Shown here piece by piece: positions 33,548 to 43,660 of a DNA stretch of 64,000 bases; position 1 is the stretch's first letter, and the number at the start of each line of letters is the position of its first letter. The stretch is taken from NCBI GenBank assembly GCA_030220185.1, contig JASPKZ010003418.1:340001-404000 (forward strand), read 5' to 3'. Origin of the DNA: Diploptera punctata. Taxonomy: Eukaryota > Arthropoda > Insecta > Blattodea > Blaberidae. Under the pieces are notes generated by a model. That model was not told the origin of the DNA, searched no databases, and saw only the letters and a list, made by a program, of their open reading frames with translations. Made by a program: the position numbers and the translations under genes.

Positions 33548-35185
33548 ATGTTCCTAGGAACATGGAATGTTAGGACTTTATACAATAGCGGGGCACTAGA
33601 GATATTAACGCGGGAATTGGATAAATCGCCCTTGGATATAGTCGCTTTACAGGAAGTTAGGTGGCCAGGAGAAGGTAGTCAGGAATCAGGAAGCTTTGCA
33701 TTATACTATGGGGGTGCAGAAAGACCTGCATTTGGAACAGGTTTCTTAGTCAGAAGGAGGATCCTATCCGCTATCCGAGATATTAAGTTTGTTAGTGATA
33801 GGATATCATACATAATTCTAAAGGGTAAACGACACGATTTTATAATTGTAAATGTACATGCCCCCACTGAAGATAAAGATGACAAGATAAAGGATGAGTT
33901 CTATGAAGAATTAGAATGCTTATTTGATAGCCTTTCACGATATCATATGAAAATTGTCTTAGGAGATTTAAATGCAAAAGTGGGGCGGGAAGATATATTC
34001 AAACCAACAATAGGCAAATTCAGTCTTCATGAAGATAGTAACGACAACGGGGTTAGATTAGTCACATTTGCCACATCAAAGAATCTCATTGTTAAGAGCA
34101 CAACATTTCAGCATAAGGATATTCATAAATACACCTGGACGTCCCCAGATGGAGAAACTCGGAACCAGATAGATCATGTATTAGTGGATAAACGCTGGTA
34201 CAGTAGCATCATTGATATTAGATCAGTTAGAGGGACAGACTGCAATTCAGATCATCATCTGGTCAAGGTGAAAATCAGACAACGGCTAGGCCTATCGCTT
34301 ATGAGAGGAACAAACGCTAAAGATGATTCTGTAAAATATGAATTAAAAAACTTGAAAAATGATGAAATGCGGCAAGTATACCAAATCAAAATTGCTAATA
34401 GATTTGAAGTACTGGAATCTTCAGTTGACAATTTGGCAAACGAAGAAACTGATATAAATAAAGAATGGGAGGCTATAAGAGATACTATTAAATTGTCAGC
34501 ATCAGAAAGCATTGGTTGTTTAAAAAAGAGACAAAACAAGAAATGGTTTGATGAGGAATGTGCCGACATTGTAAAGAAGAGAAAGCTAGCAAAATTGAAA
34601 TGGTTACACGAGCCAAAGGAGGTAAATTTAGAGCAATTGGGTAGTGTTAGACGGGAAACCACCAAGTTACTAAAGAGTAAGAAGAGGGAATATTTGAGAG
34701 AGAAGATTAATGATCTTGAAATGAATGCAAAAAATAGGAATATTAGAGAATTATATCAGGAAATTAGTATAGAGAAGAAAGGGTTTCAGGCTAGAACAAA
34801 CATAATTCGGAATGAAAATGGGGATATGATTGCAGATTCCAATAGTATATTAAATAGATGGAAAAGTTATTTTAATCAGCTATTAAATGTACATACAGAA
34901 CAGGACATTGGGGAGGATAAGTTACAGACAGCAGAAATGCTAGTCACAGAGCCAAGTGCATTAGAGGTTGAAATGGCAATTGAAAAATTGAAGATGTATA
35001 AAGCATCAGGTTCAGATGAGATCCCAGCAGAACTGATAAAATCAGGGGGAGAAAAATTGATGGACAAGATACGCTGGTTGCTTAGTATGATTTGGGAAAA
35101 AGAAGCTCTTCCATATGAATGGAAGGAATCAATTATCGTACCAATTTATAAGAAAGGAGATAAAACTGATTGCCAACAACTATAG
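33548..35185 (+). CDS. Family-1 endonuclease-RT, part 1
   Basis: 545 codons. An EEP-type endonuclease occupies residues 1 to about 240: GTWNVRTL (metal/DNA contacts, residues 4-11), LQEVRW (catalytic Glu, residue 36), GDLNAKVG (about 140), NQIDHVLVDKRW and SDHHLV (catalytic Asp-His, about 233). A basic linker (about 240-470) follows, then the RT N-terminus with MYKASGSDEIPAELIKSGGE. The RT is cut off by a one-base insertion near 35173 (GATTGCCAACAAC, where the 30.76 kb copy has GATTGCAACAA), after which part 2 continues in another frame. This is the nickase plus copying enzyme for target-primed reverse transcription, homologous to proteins often mis-named craniofacial development protein 2-like. 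Start: the first ATG, six codons before the endonuclease motif. Confidence 0.9.
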   Translation: MFLGTWNVRTLYNSGALEILTRELDKSPLDIVALQEVRWPGEGSQESGSFALYYGGAERPAFGTGFLVRRRILSAIRDIKFVSDRISYIILKGKRHDFIIVNVHAPTEDKDDKIKDEFYEELECLFDSLSRYHMKIVLGDLNAKVGREDIFKPTIGKFSLHEDSNDNGVRLVTFATSKNLIVKSTTFQHKDIHKYTWTSPDGETRNQIDHVLVDKRWYSSIIDIRSVRGTDCNSDHHLVKVKIRQRLGLSLMRGTNAKDDSVKYELKNLKNDEMRQVYQIKIANRFEVLESSVDNLANEETDINKEWEAIRDTIKLSASESIGCLKKRQNKKWFDEECADIVKKRKLAKLKWLHEPKEVNLEQLGSVRRETTKLLKSKKREYLREKINDLEMNAKNRNIRELYQEISIEKKGFQARTNIIRNENGDMIADSNSILNRWKSYFNQLLNVHTEQDIGEDKLQTAEMLVTEPSALEVEMAIEKLKMYKASGSDEIPAELIKSGGEKLMDKIRWLLSMIWEKEALPYEWKESIIVPIYKKGDKTDCQQL

Positions 35186-36482
35186 GGGCATCTCATTACT
35201 TTCAACTTCGTACAAAATTCTAACAAATATATTAGTAAGCAGACTTACTCCCTATATTGATGACATTCTAGGAGATCATCAATGCGCATTTAGAAGAAAC
35301 AGGTCTACAACAGATCAAATTTTTAGTATAAGACAGATTTTAGAAAAGAAATGGGAATATAATGGTAGTGTACATCAACTATATGTAGACTTCAAAAAAG
35401 CATATGATTCAATTAAGAGGGAGAAGTTAATTAGTATCCTGCTGGAGTTCGGAATTCCTAAAAAGTTAGTTAGACTTATACGAATGTGTCTAAATGGCTC
35501 AACGAGTAGGGTGCGTGTAGGCAAACAGTTTTCAGACACTTTTGAAATCCAGAATGGGTTGAAGCAAGGAGATGCACTATCTCCTCTACTATTTAATTTT
35601 GTACTAGAGCATGCCATTAAATCTTTAGAGAATGAGGAAGGCTTACAACTGAATGGTATTAATAAGCTGTTAGTTTATGCTGATGATGTAGTACTACTGG
35701 CCGATAGCGAGGAGATACTAAAGGCCAACACGCACACACTATTGAGTAACACTAAGAAATTAGGACTGGAAGTAAATATCAGTAAAACTAAATATATGGT
35801 CACACGTAGAAATACATTATATAATGGAAATGGACAGCTAATGACAAATGAGGGAAATTTTGAGGAATTGGCTGAATTCAAATACCTAGGAACAATAATC
35901 ACAAATAGGAATGAGATGCACAAAGAAATTAAACATAGGCTCAATTCTGGAAATGCATGCTATTATGCATTGCAGAGACTTTTGATGTCCCAACTCCTTT
36001 CAAAAAACGTTAAGCTGAAAATATATAAAACTATTATTCTACCAGTTATATTATATGGGTGCGAAACATGGACTCTTACTTTAAGGGAGGAAAGGAGATT
36101 ACGAGTATTTGAGAATAAAGTTCTTAGGAAAATTTTTGGACCAAAGAGAGATGAACAGACAGGTGAATGGAGAAGACTACATAACAATGAACTACATGGT
36201 CTTTATAGGAAGCCAGATATAATAAGAACAGTTAAGTCCCGTAGACTGCGATGGGCAGGACATGTTGCGCGTATGGGGAATGAAAGACGTGCATCGAAAC
36301 TTCTTGTAGGAAAGCCAGAAGGAAAACGCCCAGTTGGTAGACCAAGAATGAGGTGGGAGAACAACATTAACTATGATTTGAGGGAAGTAGATTATACAGG
36401 GAATGATTGGAAAGCATTAGCTCAGGATAGGGATGTATGGAGAGCTTATGTCCGTGCGGCCATGAACCTACGGGTTCGATAG
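35181..36482 (+). CDS. Family-1 endonuclease-RT, part 2 (RT and C-terminus)
   Basis: This continues the preceding frame after the single-base insertion; the open frame formally extends back to 35115. RT blocks run in order: YRGISLLSTSYKILTNILVS, VDFKKAYDSI (palm Asp), GLKQGDALSPLLFNFVLEHA and LLVYADDVVLLAD (catalytic YADD, about 35677). The thumb has KTKYMVTRR and EFKYLGTIITNRNEMH, and the C-terminus has RLRWAGHVARM and VGRPRMRWENN, ending AYVRAAMNLRVR. All RT catalytic residues are present. If the frameshift is a sequencing error, this would be a complete element. Confidence 0.9.
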   Translation, partial: YRGISLLSTSYKILTNILVSRLTPYIDDILGDHQCAFRRNRSTTDQIFSIRQILEKKWEYNGSVHQLYVDFKKAYDSIKREKLISILLEFGIPKKLVRLIRMCLNGSTSRVRVGKQFSDTFEIQNGLKQGDALSPLLFNFVLEHAIKSLENEEGLQLNGINKLLVYADDVVLLADSEEILKANTHTLLSNTKKLGLEVNISKTKYMVTRRNTLYNGNGQLMTNEGNFEELAEFKYLGTIITNRNEMHKEIKHRLNSGNACYYALQRLLMSQLLSKNVKLKIYKTIILPVILYGCETWTLTLREERRLRVFENKVLRKIFGPKRDEQTGEWRRLHNNELHGLYRKPDIIRTVKSRRLRWAGHVARMGNERRASKLLVGKPEGKRPVGRPRMRWENNINYDLREVDYTGNDWKALAQDRDVWRAYVRAAMNLRVR

Positions 36483-36502
36483 TGCCAGTGAGTAAGTAAG
36501 TA

Positions 36503-36750
36503 TTTATTTAAATATGCAAATCACAATATTATGACACTGGTAGACAATATTATGATGCTATTTTCTCTTAATATTGCAAATATTAGTAATTTAAATTTCA
36601 CAGCGACATATAGTAATCGAGGATGATAATCGATATGTGGTTAGATTGTGGGTTATCGCTGGCTATATAAAACCTGACATATGCGCACTGTTGTTCTATT
36701 GGACTTTGAAAATATACCACGCTAGTTTAAGTGCAGTTTTTCCGTTTATA
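36503..36750 (+). repeat. Rep-B copy, right part
   Basis: TTTATTTAAATATGCAAATC to CACGCTAGTTTAAGTGCAG. Its end is the inverted complement of the left terminus (AACTGCACTT..ACTAGCG), so Rep-B looks like a TIR-bounded MITE. Confidence 0.75.
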
Positions 36751-37768
36751 GAAACACTGTTAAGTAACTGTATTAATTATTGCTGTAATTCACCACAAAT
36801 CTTTAATCACCATGTTATGTAAATTATTAGTATTGTCTCTTCTCCTTATGGTCATTAATGCTTCTCCTGATACAAGACTATAGTCATAATTTATAAACTT
36901 TGATACTCTATCAGTGTTATTCTAAAATTTATATCAAAACAAAAAATGAAACATTATAGTATTATATATATGCCCAATTACTTTGCCTACAGTCCTATAA
37001 GGGCATTTATATAAACAACCATCTTTAAAATATGTAGTCATGCATGAAACATCATTTCAGTTTACTGTTTTACCTCATCCTCACGTCAACATGATTTTTT
37101 CAAATATGTCCCCTTGAATAGCTGATTGGTTTTACTACTTACATTGCAAGCTCTAGGGCTTTATGAAATACATAAGATAAATGGCACATTTACTAAAGCC
37201 CTCCACTGAACCTTTTCCTCAACGAACTTAATCCAGTAAAAATTTCTTCTACTGTCTATTCAATCTACATGATCAACCCATAACAAACTTATAAAACTTA
37301 TAGCGACAAATGTATTTATTTTATTGAGAAAATACCATTAGGAAGGTTTAGATGGGAGGATATTTGGATGAATCTTAGGGAACTGCATATTGGAAATAAA
37401 CATCTGTTTTTGGTGGACATGAGTTATGTATGTCATGATAAAAGAAACAGAAGTGAATTCTAGTACTTGGACAATGCAGGAAAATGAAATTAAAGAACAG
37501 TCCATACTTATATTTTATTGTGGAATTAATATGTATGACACCTGAAATAAATACAAAATATGTTTCATTTGAAAACATTGCTTTTTATTATTATCAGCAT
37601 TCATAATTACTCATAACAATTATATACAAGAATCAATATGGATTTACATACATGAACATTACACAGCTATCAATGTACATAAACACACAAATTTGTAACA
37701 CTAATACCTTATATATTATTGTGAAACATTACTATTTACACATTTTTTAGAATATAATACCTCATCGT
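36751..37768. other. No recognised features
   Basis: Unassigned sequence inside the Harbinger element; short frames lack domains. Confidence 0.35.
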
Positions 37769-38030
37769 GTCCACCACTGTGGTCTCGAGGTAGCGTGCTG
37801 CCTTGTCATGCAGTGGGTCCAATTCCTGGTCGGGACAAGCTCCTGGGAGAGGTTTTTTTGGGGTTTTCCTCACCTGTAAGACAAATGTCAGGAAGCTTAG
37901 GGACCAACAGTCCCCAAATATCATCCTTCACCGATGTGGAAAGAAAGCAACGGGAAGCTACCACACCTATAATTACCTAGCAAATCATAGCATGAAAATG
38001 CTATGATTGCAGTGAAATACCTACCCTTGG
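37769..38030 (+). mobile_element. SINE-A related unit, forward
   Basis: The tRNA-like head CCACTGTGGTCTCGAGGTAG and the GTTTTCCTCACCTGTAAGAC block match SINE-A. The tail (GGAAGCTACCACACCTA, AGCATGAAAATGCTATGATT) matches 58275-58395 in inverse, showing a second tail type. Confidence 0.7.
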
Positions 38031-38200
38031 GCAGAATTACTATGGATGGATGGATCATAAGGCTTTTAAGTTTCCATACCCAACTTATGGAAAACAAGAT
38101 AACAAAACAATAAAGCTTGCCAAGGATCTACCTACTTAATCAAATCTAAATTACTTTAATGAAATTTTATGATGGGAATTTACATTATCAGGCAAATAAA

Positions 38201-38415
38201 TTAAGTAAGTCAAATTATTACATCTCACCTCATAAAACTGGGTGATTCTCACAGGACCGGTTTCTGAAGTTATTTCCTCTATCGTCAACCAGAACTCAGA
38301 CTAGAGAGTTAATGGAATCTTGGCTGATGATACAAGCAATAGCTTCAGAAACCAGTCCTGTGAAGATCACGGGGTTTTATGAGGTAACATGTAATAACTT
38401 ATTTGACTCACTTAA
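38201..38415. repeat. Hairpin with hammerhead-like centre
   Basis: Arms about 38201-38275 and 38341-38415 (TTAAGT..GTCAAAT / ATTTGACTCACTTAA; CCTCATAAAAC / GTTTTATGAGG; GACCGGTTTCTGAAG / CTTCAGAAACCAGTC). The centre on the plus strand reads CTGATGA (38324-38330), TAC, AAGC-AATA-GCTT, CA, GAAAC (38348-38352). It resembles a minimal PLE-tail foldback. Confidence 0.65.
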
Positions 38416-38435
38416 CGGAATATAGAATAATAAAA

Positions 38436-38772
38436 AAACCCATGGCTTGAAAGACCTAGAAGGCTCTTGGCCTACTAGCTGGCTGTTGGACTCACTTCCA
38501 CATGAGTTGATCACAGAGATAGAAGATCATTCACCCAGTGTAGGATTGGTCAGCATGTCAGGTCCCCCAGTCATTATAGCTGATTTTCTGAACTTGGAGT
38601 CGCTACTTATTGTAGCTACCCAAATGCCTCATGATGCTGAGTGAGCAATGGCCCAATACTGGCCAAAATCACAAGAAAAAATGTTTCCCCCATGGAGACC
38701 CGAACCAGCGCAAGTCCGGTAACTCTCTGACAAAGCATCTTGCCTTAACCATTCAGCTATGGTGCGGGACAT
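38436..38772 (-). mobile_element. SINE-D (tRNA-derived)
   Basis: On the minus strand it starts GCACCATAGCTGAATGGTTA (A box) with B box GGTTCGGGTCTCC, then an about 260-bp body to TTGAAAGACC-like sequence. An open frame on the plus strand (38447-38644) is a by-product. Confidence 0.7.
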
Positions 38773-39068
38773 AAAACAAACAAACTGAATTAAATAAACA
38801 TGTTCACAATTGGCTATACCAGAAATGTGAATAAATGTGCACGCATTTTAACTTATGTTATCCAATAAATGATAGTGTTAGTGACTTAAAGGACAATTAC
38901 AAAGTTTATAGCTGATATGTCACATGGAATAGAGCCCTATTTAAATTACACATTAGAACAAATAAAATTTAAGATTAGACAAAATGATATAGTGTTACAG
39001 ATGCACCAACAATTTAGACGAGGAAATCTGCATTTTTAACACATAATGGTCTATATACACAACACAAA

Positions 39069-39381
39069 GGGGGCACGCCGTAGCGTAGTGGTTAAGGCAC
39101 TGAGCTACAAGCCGGAAGGTCGAGGGTTCAAGTCCCGGTGGGGTCAGGATTTTTAAACTGACCCAAACCTTCTGGCGGCACTATGGCCCTGGGGTCGACT
39201 CAGCCTCTAATGGAAATGAGTACCAGACGCTTGTTCTGGGGGTAAAGGCGGCCGTCACGCAGGGCTGACAACCCGGCTGACATCAAGTGCCGATTGTCCA
39301 GAAATAGTGGGAGCCTTAACCTCCTACTGCCCCAAGGGCCTCCTGAGGCCTGTAGTGGGATTACTTTACTTTACTTTACTT
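39069..39381 (+). mobile_element. SINE-B with 13-bp TSD
   Basis: The head GCCGTAGCGTAGTGGTTAAG and B box GGTTCAAGTCCCGG are tRNA-like. The body contains CTGACCCAAACC, GAGTACCAGACGCTTGTTCT and GCCGTCACGCAGGGCTGACA, and the tail is (TTTAC)n. TACACAACACAAA flanks it at 39056-39068 and 39382-39394. A close copy is at 60159-60459. Confidence 0.9.
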
Positions 39382-39537
39382 TACACAACACAAATATGTT
39401 CACAGCCTTACAGCAGAGGAAGTATAGAAGACAAAAAAAAAGCATAATACATGATAGTGTAGTGAAAAGAAAGTGTTCATATAATTTTGTCCAATCACAA
39501 TCCTAAAATTACAAGTAAAAATACAATGGGAAGTAAG

Positions 39538-39848
39538 TATCTCTATTAGGTCCTTCTTAATAACAAATAAGGTAAATCCGGAGTTATTCTACCTCATAAC
39601 TTGTTGTGTTCTATTTGAACTAGTGTCTGTATATAAAGTATACCATCGTCAGCTTTTCCAGAATGTTGAAATTAACATTGTCGTTCCCTCGATGTCCAGA
39701 GCTGACAACTTAAATTTCAACAGTCTGGAAAAGCTGACGATGGTATACGTGAAATATCAAAACTACTTCAAATAGAACACCAGTTATGAGGAAGGATGAC
39801 TCGGTATTCACCTTACTTATTATTAAAAGTGGACATCTATTAGAGCCC
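39538..39848. repeat. Hairpin with CTGACGA..GAAA motif
   Basis: Arms about 39538-39675 and 39711-39848 share GTATACCATCGTCAGCTTTTCC (read in inverse) and the CCTCATAAC/GTTATGAGG blocks, about 75-80% complementary. The plus strand has CTGACGA (39734), TGGTATACGT and GAAA (39751), but helix II is weak. The right arm overlaps the end of the Harbinger transposase reading. Confidence 0.55.
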
Positions 39849-40283
39849 TTCCATTTGGCAAATCATAAACATCATTCACAACTGGAATAGCATTATTGGT
39901 GGCAGATCCTCTATTTCGGCATCGTTTGCCCTCCTCGCTATATTGTGTAACACAGTTGTTGCAACTATAACAGTCGTCGTCGTTTCAAGTTTGAGTTATA
40001 ATTGAAATCAGCTCGTGTTTGTGGGTTGAGCAGAGGTGTCATTCAAATAAGATGGCACGCATACCAACTGTCTTCCAGGAGAATGCCAGACACTTCTCCT
40101 TCTTTAAATTGGCCACAGATCATGCTACTTTTGAACATACGAGTGTCGTGTGCAGATCCTGGCCAGCCTGTAACGATGTTTGTGAATTCCATAGTGAAGT
40201 TCACAATGGCCTGAAAATTAAAAAAAAAAATCCAAGATATAAAAAGCTACTCTCAATGCAATAAATATATATATATATATATA

Positions 40284-40464
40284 TTAATTAAATAAAAGTA
40301 AAACTTAGTTTTATTCGATTGTCATATTTATTAAGATATAATTCAGTGACAGCTGTTTCGGTACACTGTACCTTCTTCAGACGAGTACCGAAACAGCTGT
40401 CACTGAATTATATCTTAATAAATATGAAAATTGAATGAAACTAAGTTTTATTTTTATTTAATTA
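40284..40464 (-). ncRNA. Foldback PLE-type tail with hammerhead-like core (candidate)
   Basis: Arms about 40284-40360 and 40385-40464 are nearly complementary (AATTCAGTGACAGCTGTTTC / GAAACAGCTGTCACTGAATT). On the minus strand the core is CTGAAGA (40374-40380), one A, stem GGTAC/GTACC with loop AGT, then GAAACAGCTG. This is the clearest core in the window. It lies in the Harbinger interval upstream of transposase exon 3. Confidence 0.55.
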
Positions 40465-40504
40465 ATTAATATGGATTTTCATCAAGTAAACACCAACTCA
40501 ATTG

Positions 40505-40539
<35 letters not shown>

Positions 40540-40689
40540 ATTTTCATATTCAAAATTCTTACTATAAACTATGCCGTTCCTAACGAAAAACTATTCATTT
40601 TTTATTCATAGCCATTACAAGCACTTCAGTTTTGTCATTGCGTTAAAATTGTGATGGTTTCGTCAATTGTTTATTGGAAGTAAATTTGG

Positions 40690-41220
40690 CCTCAATTGCA
40701 CTTTACTAGCGCTTGATTTTTCAGTTATATTATTGTAAACTATAGCACTTATTTTGTATTTCCTAATATTTTAAACTTTTTCAAACAATTTTATAACATT
40801 ATTAGACAGTTTCGAAGTATTTATTTAAATGTGCAAATCACAATTTTATGACACTGTTAGAAATATTGTGATGCTAACTGCTATTTTCTCCACAGAGTAT
40901 ATTACTTAGTCTATGATTTTTCTATTGCTGTTTTGGGTTATCGCTGGTTGGATCAGCATTAGGGAGCGATAAGTAAGTGTACACCCATTTTTAATAAACG
41001 TTTGGTAATTTTAATATTATTAATATATCTTTATAACATAGATTTGGGGATTTATTGCAAATATTGGTCATTTAAATTTCATAGCGATGGATTGTAATCG
41101 AGGATGATAATCAATATGGTTCGATTGTGGGTTATTGATGGCTCTCAAACTCTGGCGCATGCACACTGTTATTCTATAGGACTTTGAAAATATTTCATGC
41201 TAGTTTAAGTGCAGTTTTTC
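40690..41220 (+). repeat. Rep-B copy with empty RTE site
   Basis: Left terminus AATTGCACTTTACTAGCG; right terminus CATGCTAGTTTAAGTGCAG. At 40817-40835 it reads continuously across the point where the 33.53 kb RTE sits in the other copy. It contains about 150 bp extra (40890-41040) relative to that copy. Confidence 0.75.
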
Positions 41221-41254
41221 TGTAAATTTACTTTACCTTAATAAAGAAAGAAAA

Positions 41255-41345
41255 AATAATGCTTGAATTGTGACTTGAACCCTGGATCTCTGATTCTGTA
41301 CTTAGTACAATACCAATTACACCATCTGAGCACCGATAGAATGTC
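41255..41345 (-). mobile_element. tRNA-like SINE head
   Basis: The minus strand reads GGTGCTCAGATGGTGTAATT (A box) and CCAGGGTTCAAGTCAC (B box). The rest of the element is not defined. Confidence 0.5.
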
Positions 41346-41485
41346 AACATTTCTTTCTACTTATACAATTCTCGTTCGTCCGAAGACCATCAATACCAAC
41401 ATGCCAATTGGAATCTTTTATTCAGAAGTACTTTTATTGAGAATTTATACATTACTTTTGAACGGTTAAAGCTTCATACTTTGAA

Positions 41486-41568
41486 GTTTTTATTAAATTA
41501 ACACTTTCCAACCTAGATTAATTAAGGAAGAAAAATTAAGGTTTGGAAAGTGTAAATTTAATAAAAAC
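41486..41568. repeat. 29-30-bp arm hairpin
   Basis: GTTTTTATTAAATTAACACT...CCAACCT pairs with AGGTTTGGAAAGTGTAAATT... across a 23-nt loop. No hammerhead motif. Confidence 0.7.
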
Positions 41569-42119
41569 ATGAAAAAATTAAAATATGGTTATATTTTATT
41601 TGTTATTTATGCAAAAATCTATGTGATGTTATGGGATAAATGGTATGAGGTAGTAATCTAGAACAATATTAACACAATACATTTTCAAAATGTTTCTCAC
41701 TGATATTGGTCTACAAAATCTCCTACTTGGCACAAATTATTTAGGTAAAAAGCATCATAAATCAAGTATTCACCTAAAATGGTTCACAGATGCTGCTTGG
41801 AGTTCTGCTTTTATGTGCTATATATTTAAGACAGTGCAACTAATGGCTTTATTTCAATTTTCTTACAAACTGATGAAGGCAACTGAAGCCATGGATCACA
41901 TGTCGTAGATTTACGACACGTAGAAGAACCTGAACTCTAAAAATAAAGCTTCTAAAAAAATTAGTTGGATCTTTCATTATCAGTTTTGAATTACAACTCT
42001 AATGATGTCAATTAAAGAGCATAAGGGCCTTCTAGGCCTGTTGCGCTTGGAGAGAGGGAGTGAAATAAAATAATAATAATAACACACAAAATACTTGCTT
42101 AACTAGTTTTTGTACATAC
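41569..42119. other. Harbinger intron-like sequence
   Basis: The 72-codon plus-strand frame at 41690 has no recognised domain. The interval lies between transposase exons 2 and 3. Confidence 0.35.
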
Positions 42120-43629
42120 CTGACAGTTGAAGGAGAATACTCCCAAGCTATTTCTGAAGATTTCGGGATATTCTCCTCCAGGATTCCTTATTTTTATATG
42201 TGTGCCATCGATGAATCCAACTACACCACGGAAACAAGCAATTCTATGAAAATCATAATGGAGATGACGAACCTCATCTCCATTAGGGAATGTTATAAAT
42301 TGTAGTTTCAATTCTGCAATAGAGGTGGATACTTTTCTGATGACAGGTGACACAGTACTTTGGCTGATGCCAGGGAGGTCTGCCACTACAAGCTGCATAC
42401 TTCCTGTGAATAGAATTAATAAACAAATTGAATAAATTCACAATTGGTATGACACAATATTTATGCCATAATAAATTTAATATTTGTCTGGCCACACCTT
42501 GATTAAGTATTTGTTCCTGAATCGAGGAATTTAGCATAAAATTAAATTAAGCATTATCAGATAATCTTTCATGTGCATAATTTAAAGAATGAAGCAAGTT
42601 ATGGGTAAACTTTAGTATTTGACTCTCATCTATTCAATGAATAAGTTCTACAGAATCGCACTGCACATGCGCGAATGTTTAATGTAACCTTCACCAGGTG
42701 GCAGGATATAAATGTGAAATCGAAATAACTAACCTTCTTAATAAATTCCCAAACAGTTTATGAGAAACTGACATACACCCATTACACTCTTCCTAACCTA
42801 ACAAAATAAATTGCTTGCATATTATTCAATAAACTAATCATGCGTATACTAACTTGTCCCAACAAAAAACACACGAAATGAAGTTAATTCTTTAAATTAA
42901 ATAATAATAATGTTAAGTATTAAAAAATTAATAGAAATATTGTTTTATTAATTTCTATTACAGTAGTTTGAATGAAGATGTTTCATTATTTGCATTTTCC
43001 TTATATTATATATATATATACATACACATATATATCGTACTATTGAATTACTAATTATTATCCAATTTTGTTCGTTATGTGACCGGAGTTAATAAAAATT
43101 TCACTTTTTTGCGTGTAATATACAAACAAAAAAACGATCATGTTAATGATTATACACGAGAGTGATATTTTATTTCTCTACATGAATTATTTGTAATCGG
43201 TTTGTATAGTATTTCCATACACGTTTGTAATAAACAACACTAGATTTTAAGAAGTCTCACGATGCATATTGAAAAAGTTAAAATATAATGAATCATACAG
43301 CATATATTACATGACTTACCTGTATATCGGGGAATATCCTGAAAGTACAGGTGGCGACGGCGCTTCGCTTGATCCCGTAGATTTTGTTCAATTTCCACAT
43401 CTTCTATTAACTTCTGTGCCTCCAAACCCAAAAGATTATTCACTTTTGGAACTCCGCCATTTCTACTGTGGACCAGAACAAAGCGAAAGACAGGTATACT
43501 GCCGACTTAAGAATTTGACATTAATAAGTGAGTAAGGCGTGGCCAAAACGAGAGTTTTGAGCGAGAGTTGGTTTCAAGAATACTCTCGACGTCATAGGAA
43601 GGCGGAGCCACTCACATGTCACTCACTTC

Positions 43630-43660
43630 GAGAGGAGAGTTGGTTTCAAGAATACCGGCC
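43630..43660 (-). repeat. Harbinger right TIR
   Basis: Inverse of 31078-31108 over 31 bp. A second TATTCTTGAAACCAACTCTC-like copy lies just inside at about 43565-43588. Confidence 0.9.

Larger units (their letters stand above)
33530..36502 (+). mobile_element. Family-1 RTE-like retrotransposon, nearly intact
   Basis: A 2.97-kb element with one long coding region (endonuclease then RT), no visible 5' UTR and a short AGTA-type tail (36491-36502). It inserted into a Rep-B copy. The left flank ends GAAGTA and the right flank starts TTTATTTAAATATGC; the paralogous Rep-B at 40.69-41.22 kb shows the unoccupied junction GAAGTATTTATTTAAATGTGC. Only one frameshift is evident, making it the best reference for the many fragments here (27.25-28.87, 29.28, 29.93-31.07/43.66-44.67, 49.60-50.13, 57.54-57.83 and 62.7-63.3 kb). 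Confidence 0.9.
39823..43512 (-). pseudogene. PIF/Harbinger transposase (HARBI1-type), multi-exon, damaged
   Basis: Three coding blocks on the minus strand look spliced. Exon 1 (about 43512-43320) encodes LLGLEAQKLIEDVEIEQNLR and RRRHLYFQDIPRY, and ends at donor GTAAGT. Exon 2 (42403-42120, acceptor TTCACAG, donor GTATGT) encodes LPGISQSTVSPVIRK (helix-turn-helix-like), FRGVVGFIDGTHIKI (first catalytic Asp) and FRNSLGVFSFNCQ. Exon 3 (from 40210, acceptor TTTTCAG) encodes IVTGWPGSAHDTRMF (second Asp), then MTPLLNPQT, and after a deletion VIVATTVLHNIARR, ending GRALIDVHF (stop near 39823). Splice phases match at both junctions. The VERxFG region holding the third acidic residue is missing, there is a stop or frameshift near 40050, and the segment usual between exons 1 and 2 is absent. 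It is not functional. Confidence 0.85.
31078..43660 (-). mobile_element. 12.58-kb PIF/Harbinger DNA transposon
   Basis: The termini are 31-bp inverted repeats identical by eye (31078-31108 and 43630-43660), starting GGCCGGTATTCTTGAAACC. They are flanked by a TAA duplication and sit inside a family-1 RTE whose two halves join perfectly when the segment is removed. A 3-bp TWA duplication is the hallmark of PIF/Harbinger, and the segment carries a HARBI1-type transposase on the minus strand. Much of its length is later insertions: a CR1-like element, a family-1 RTE, Rep-B copies, SINEs and hairpins. I did not find the second (Myb/SANT-like) Harbinger protein. Confidence 0.9.

Noticed and set aside
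34255..36187. Minus-strand frames of 60-136 codons across the RTE
   Set aside because: Antisense shadows of the well-supported plus-strand endonuclease-RT.
38447..38644. 65-codon plus-strand frame with a plausible start
   Set aside because: Falls within the reverse-strand tRNA-derived SINE-D.
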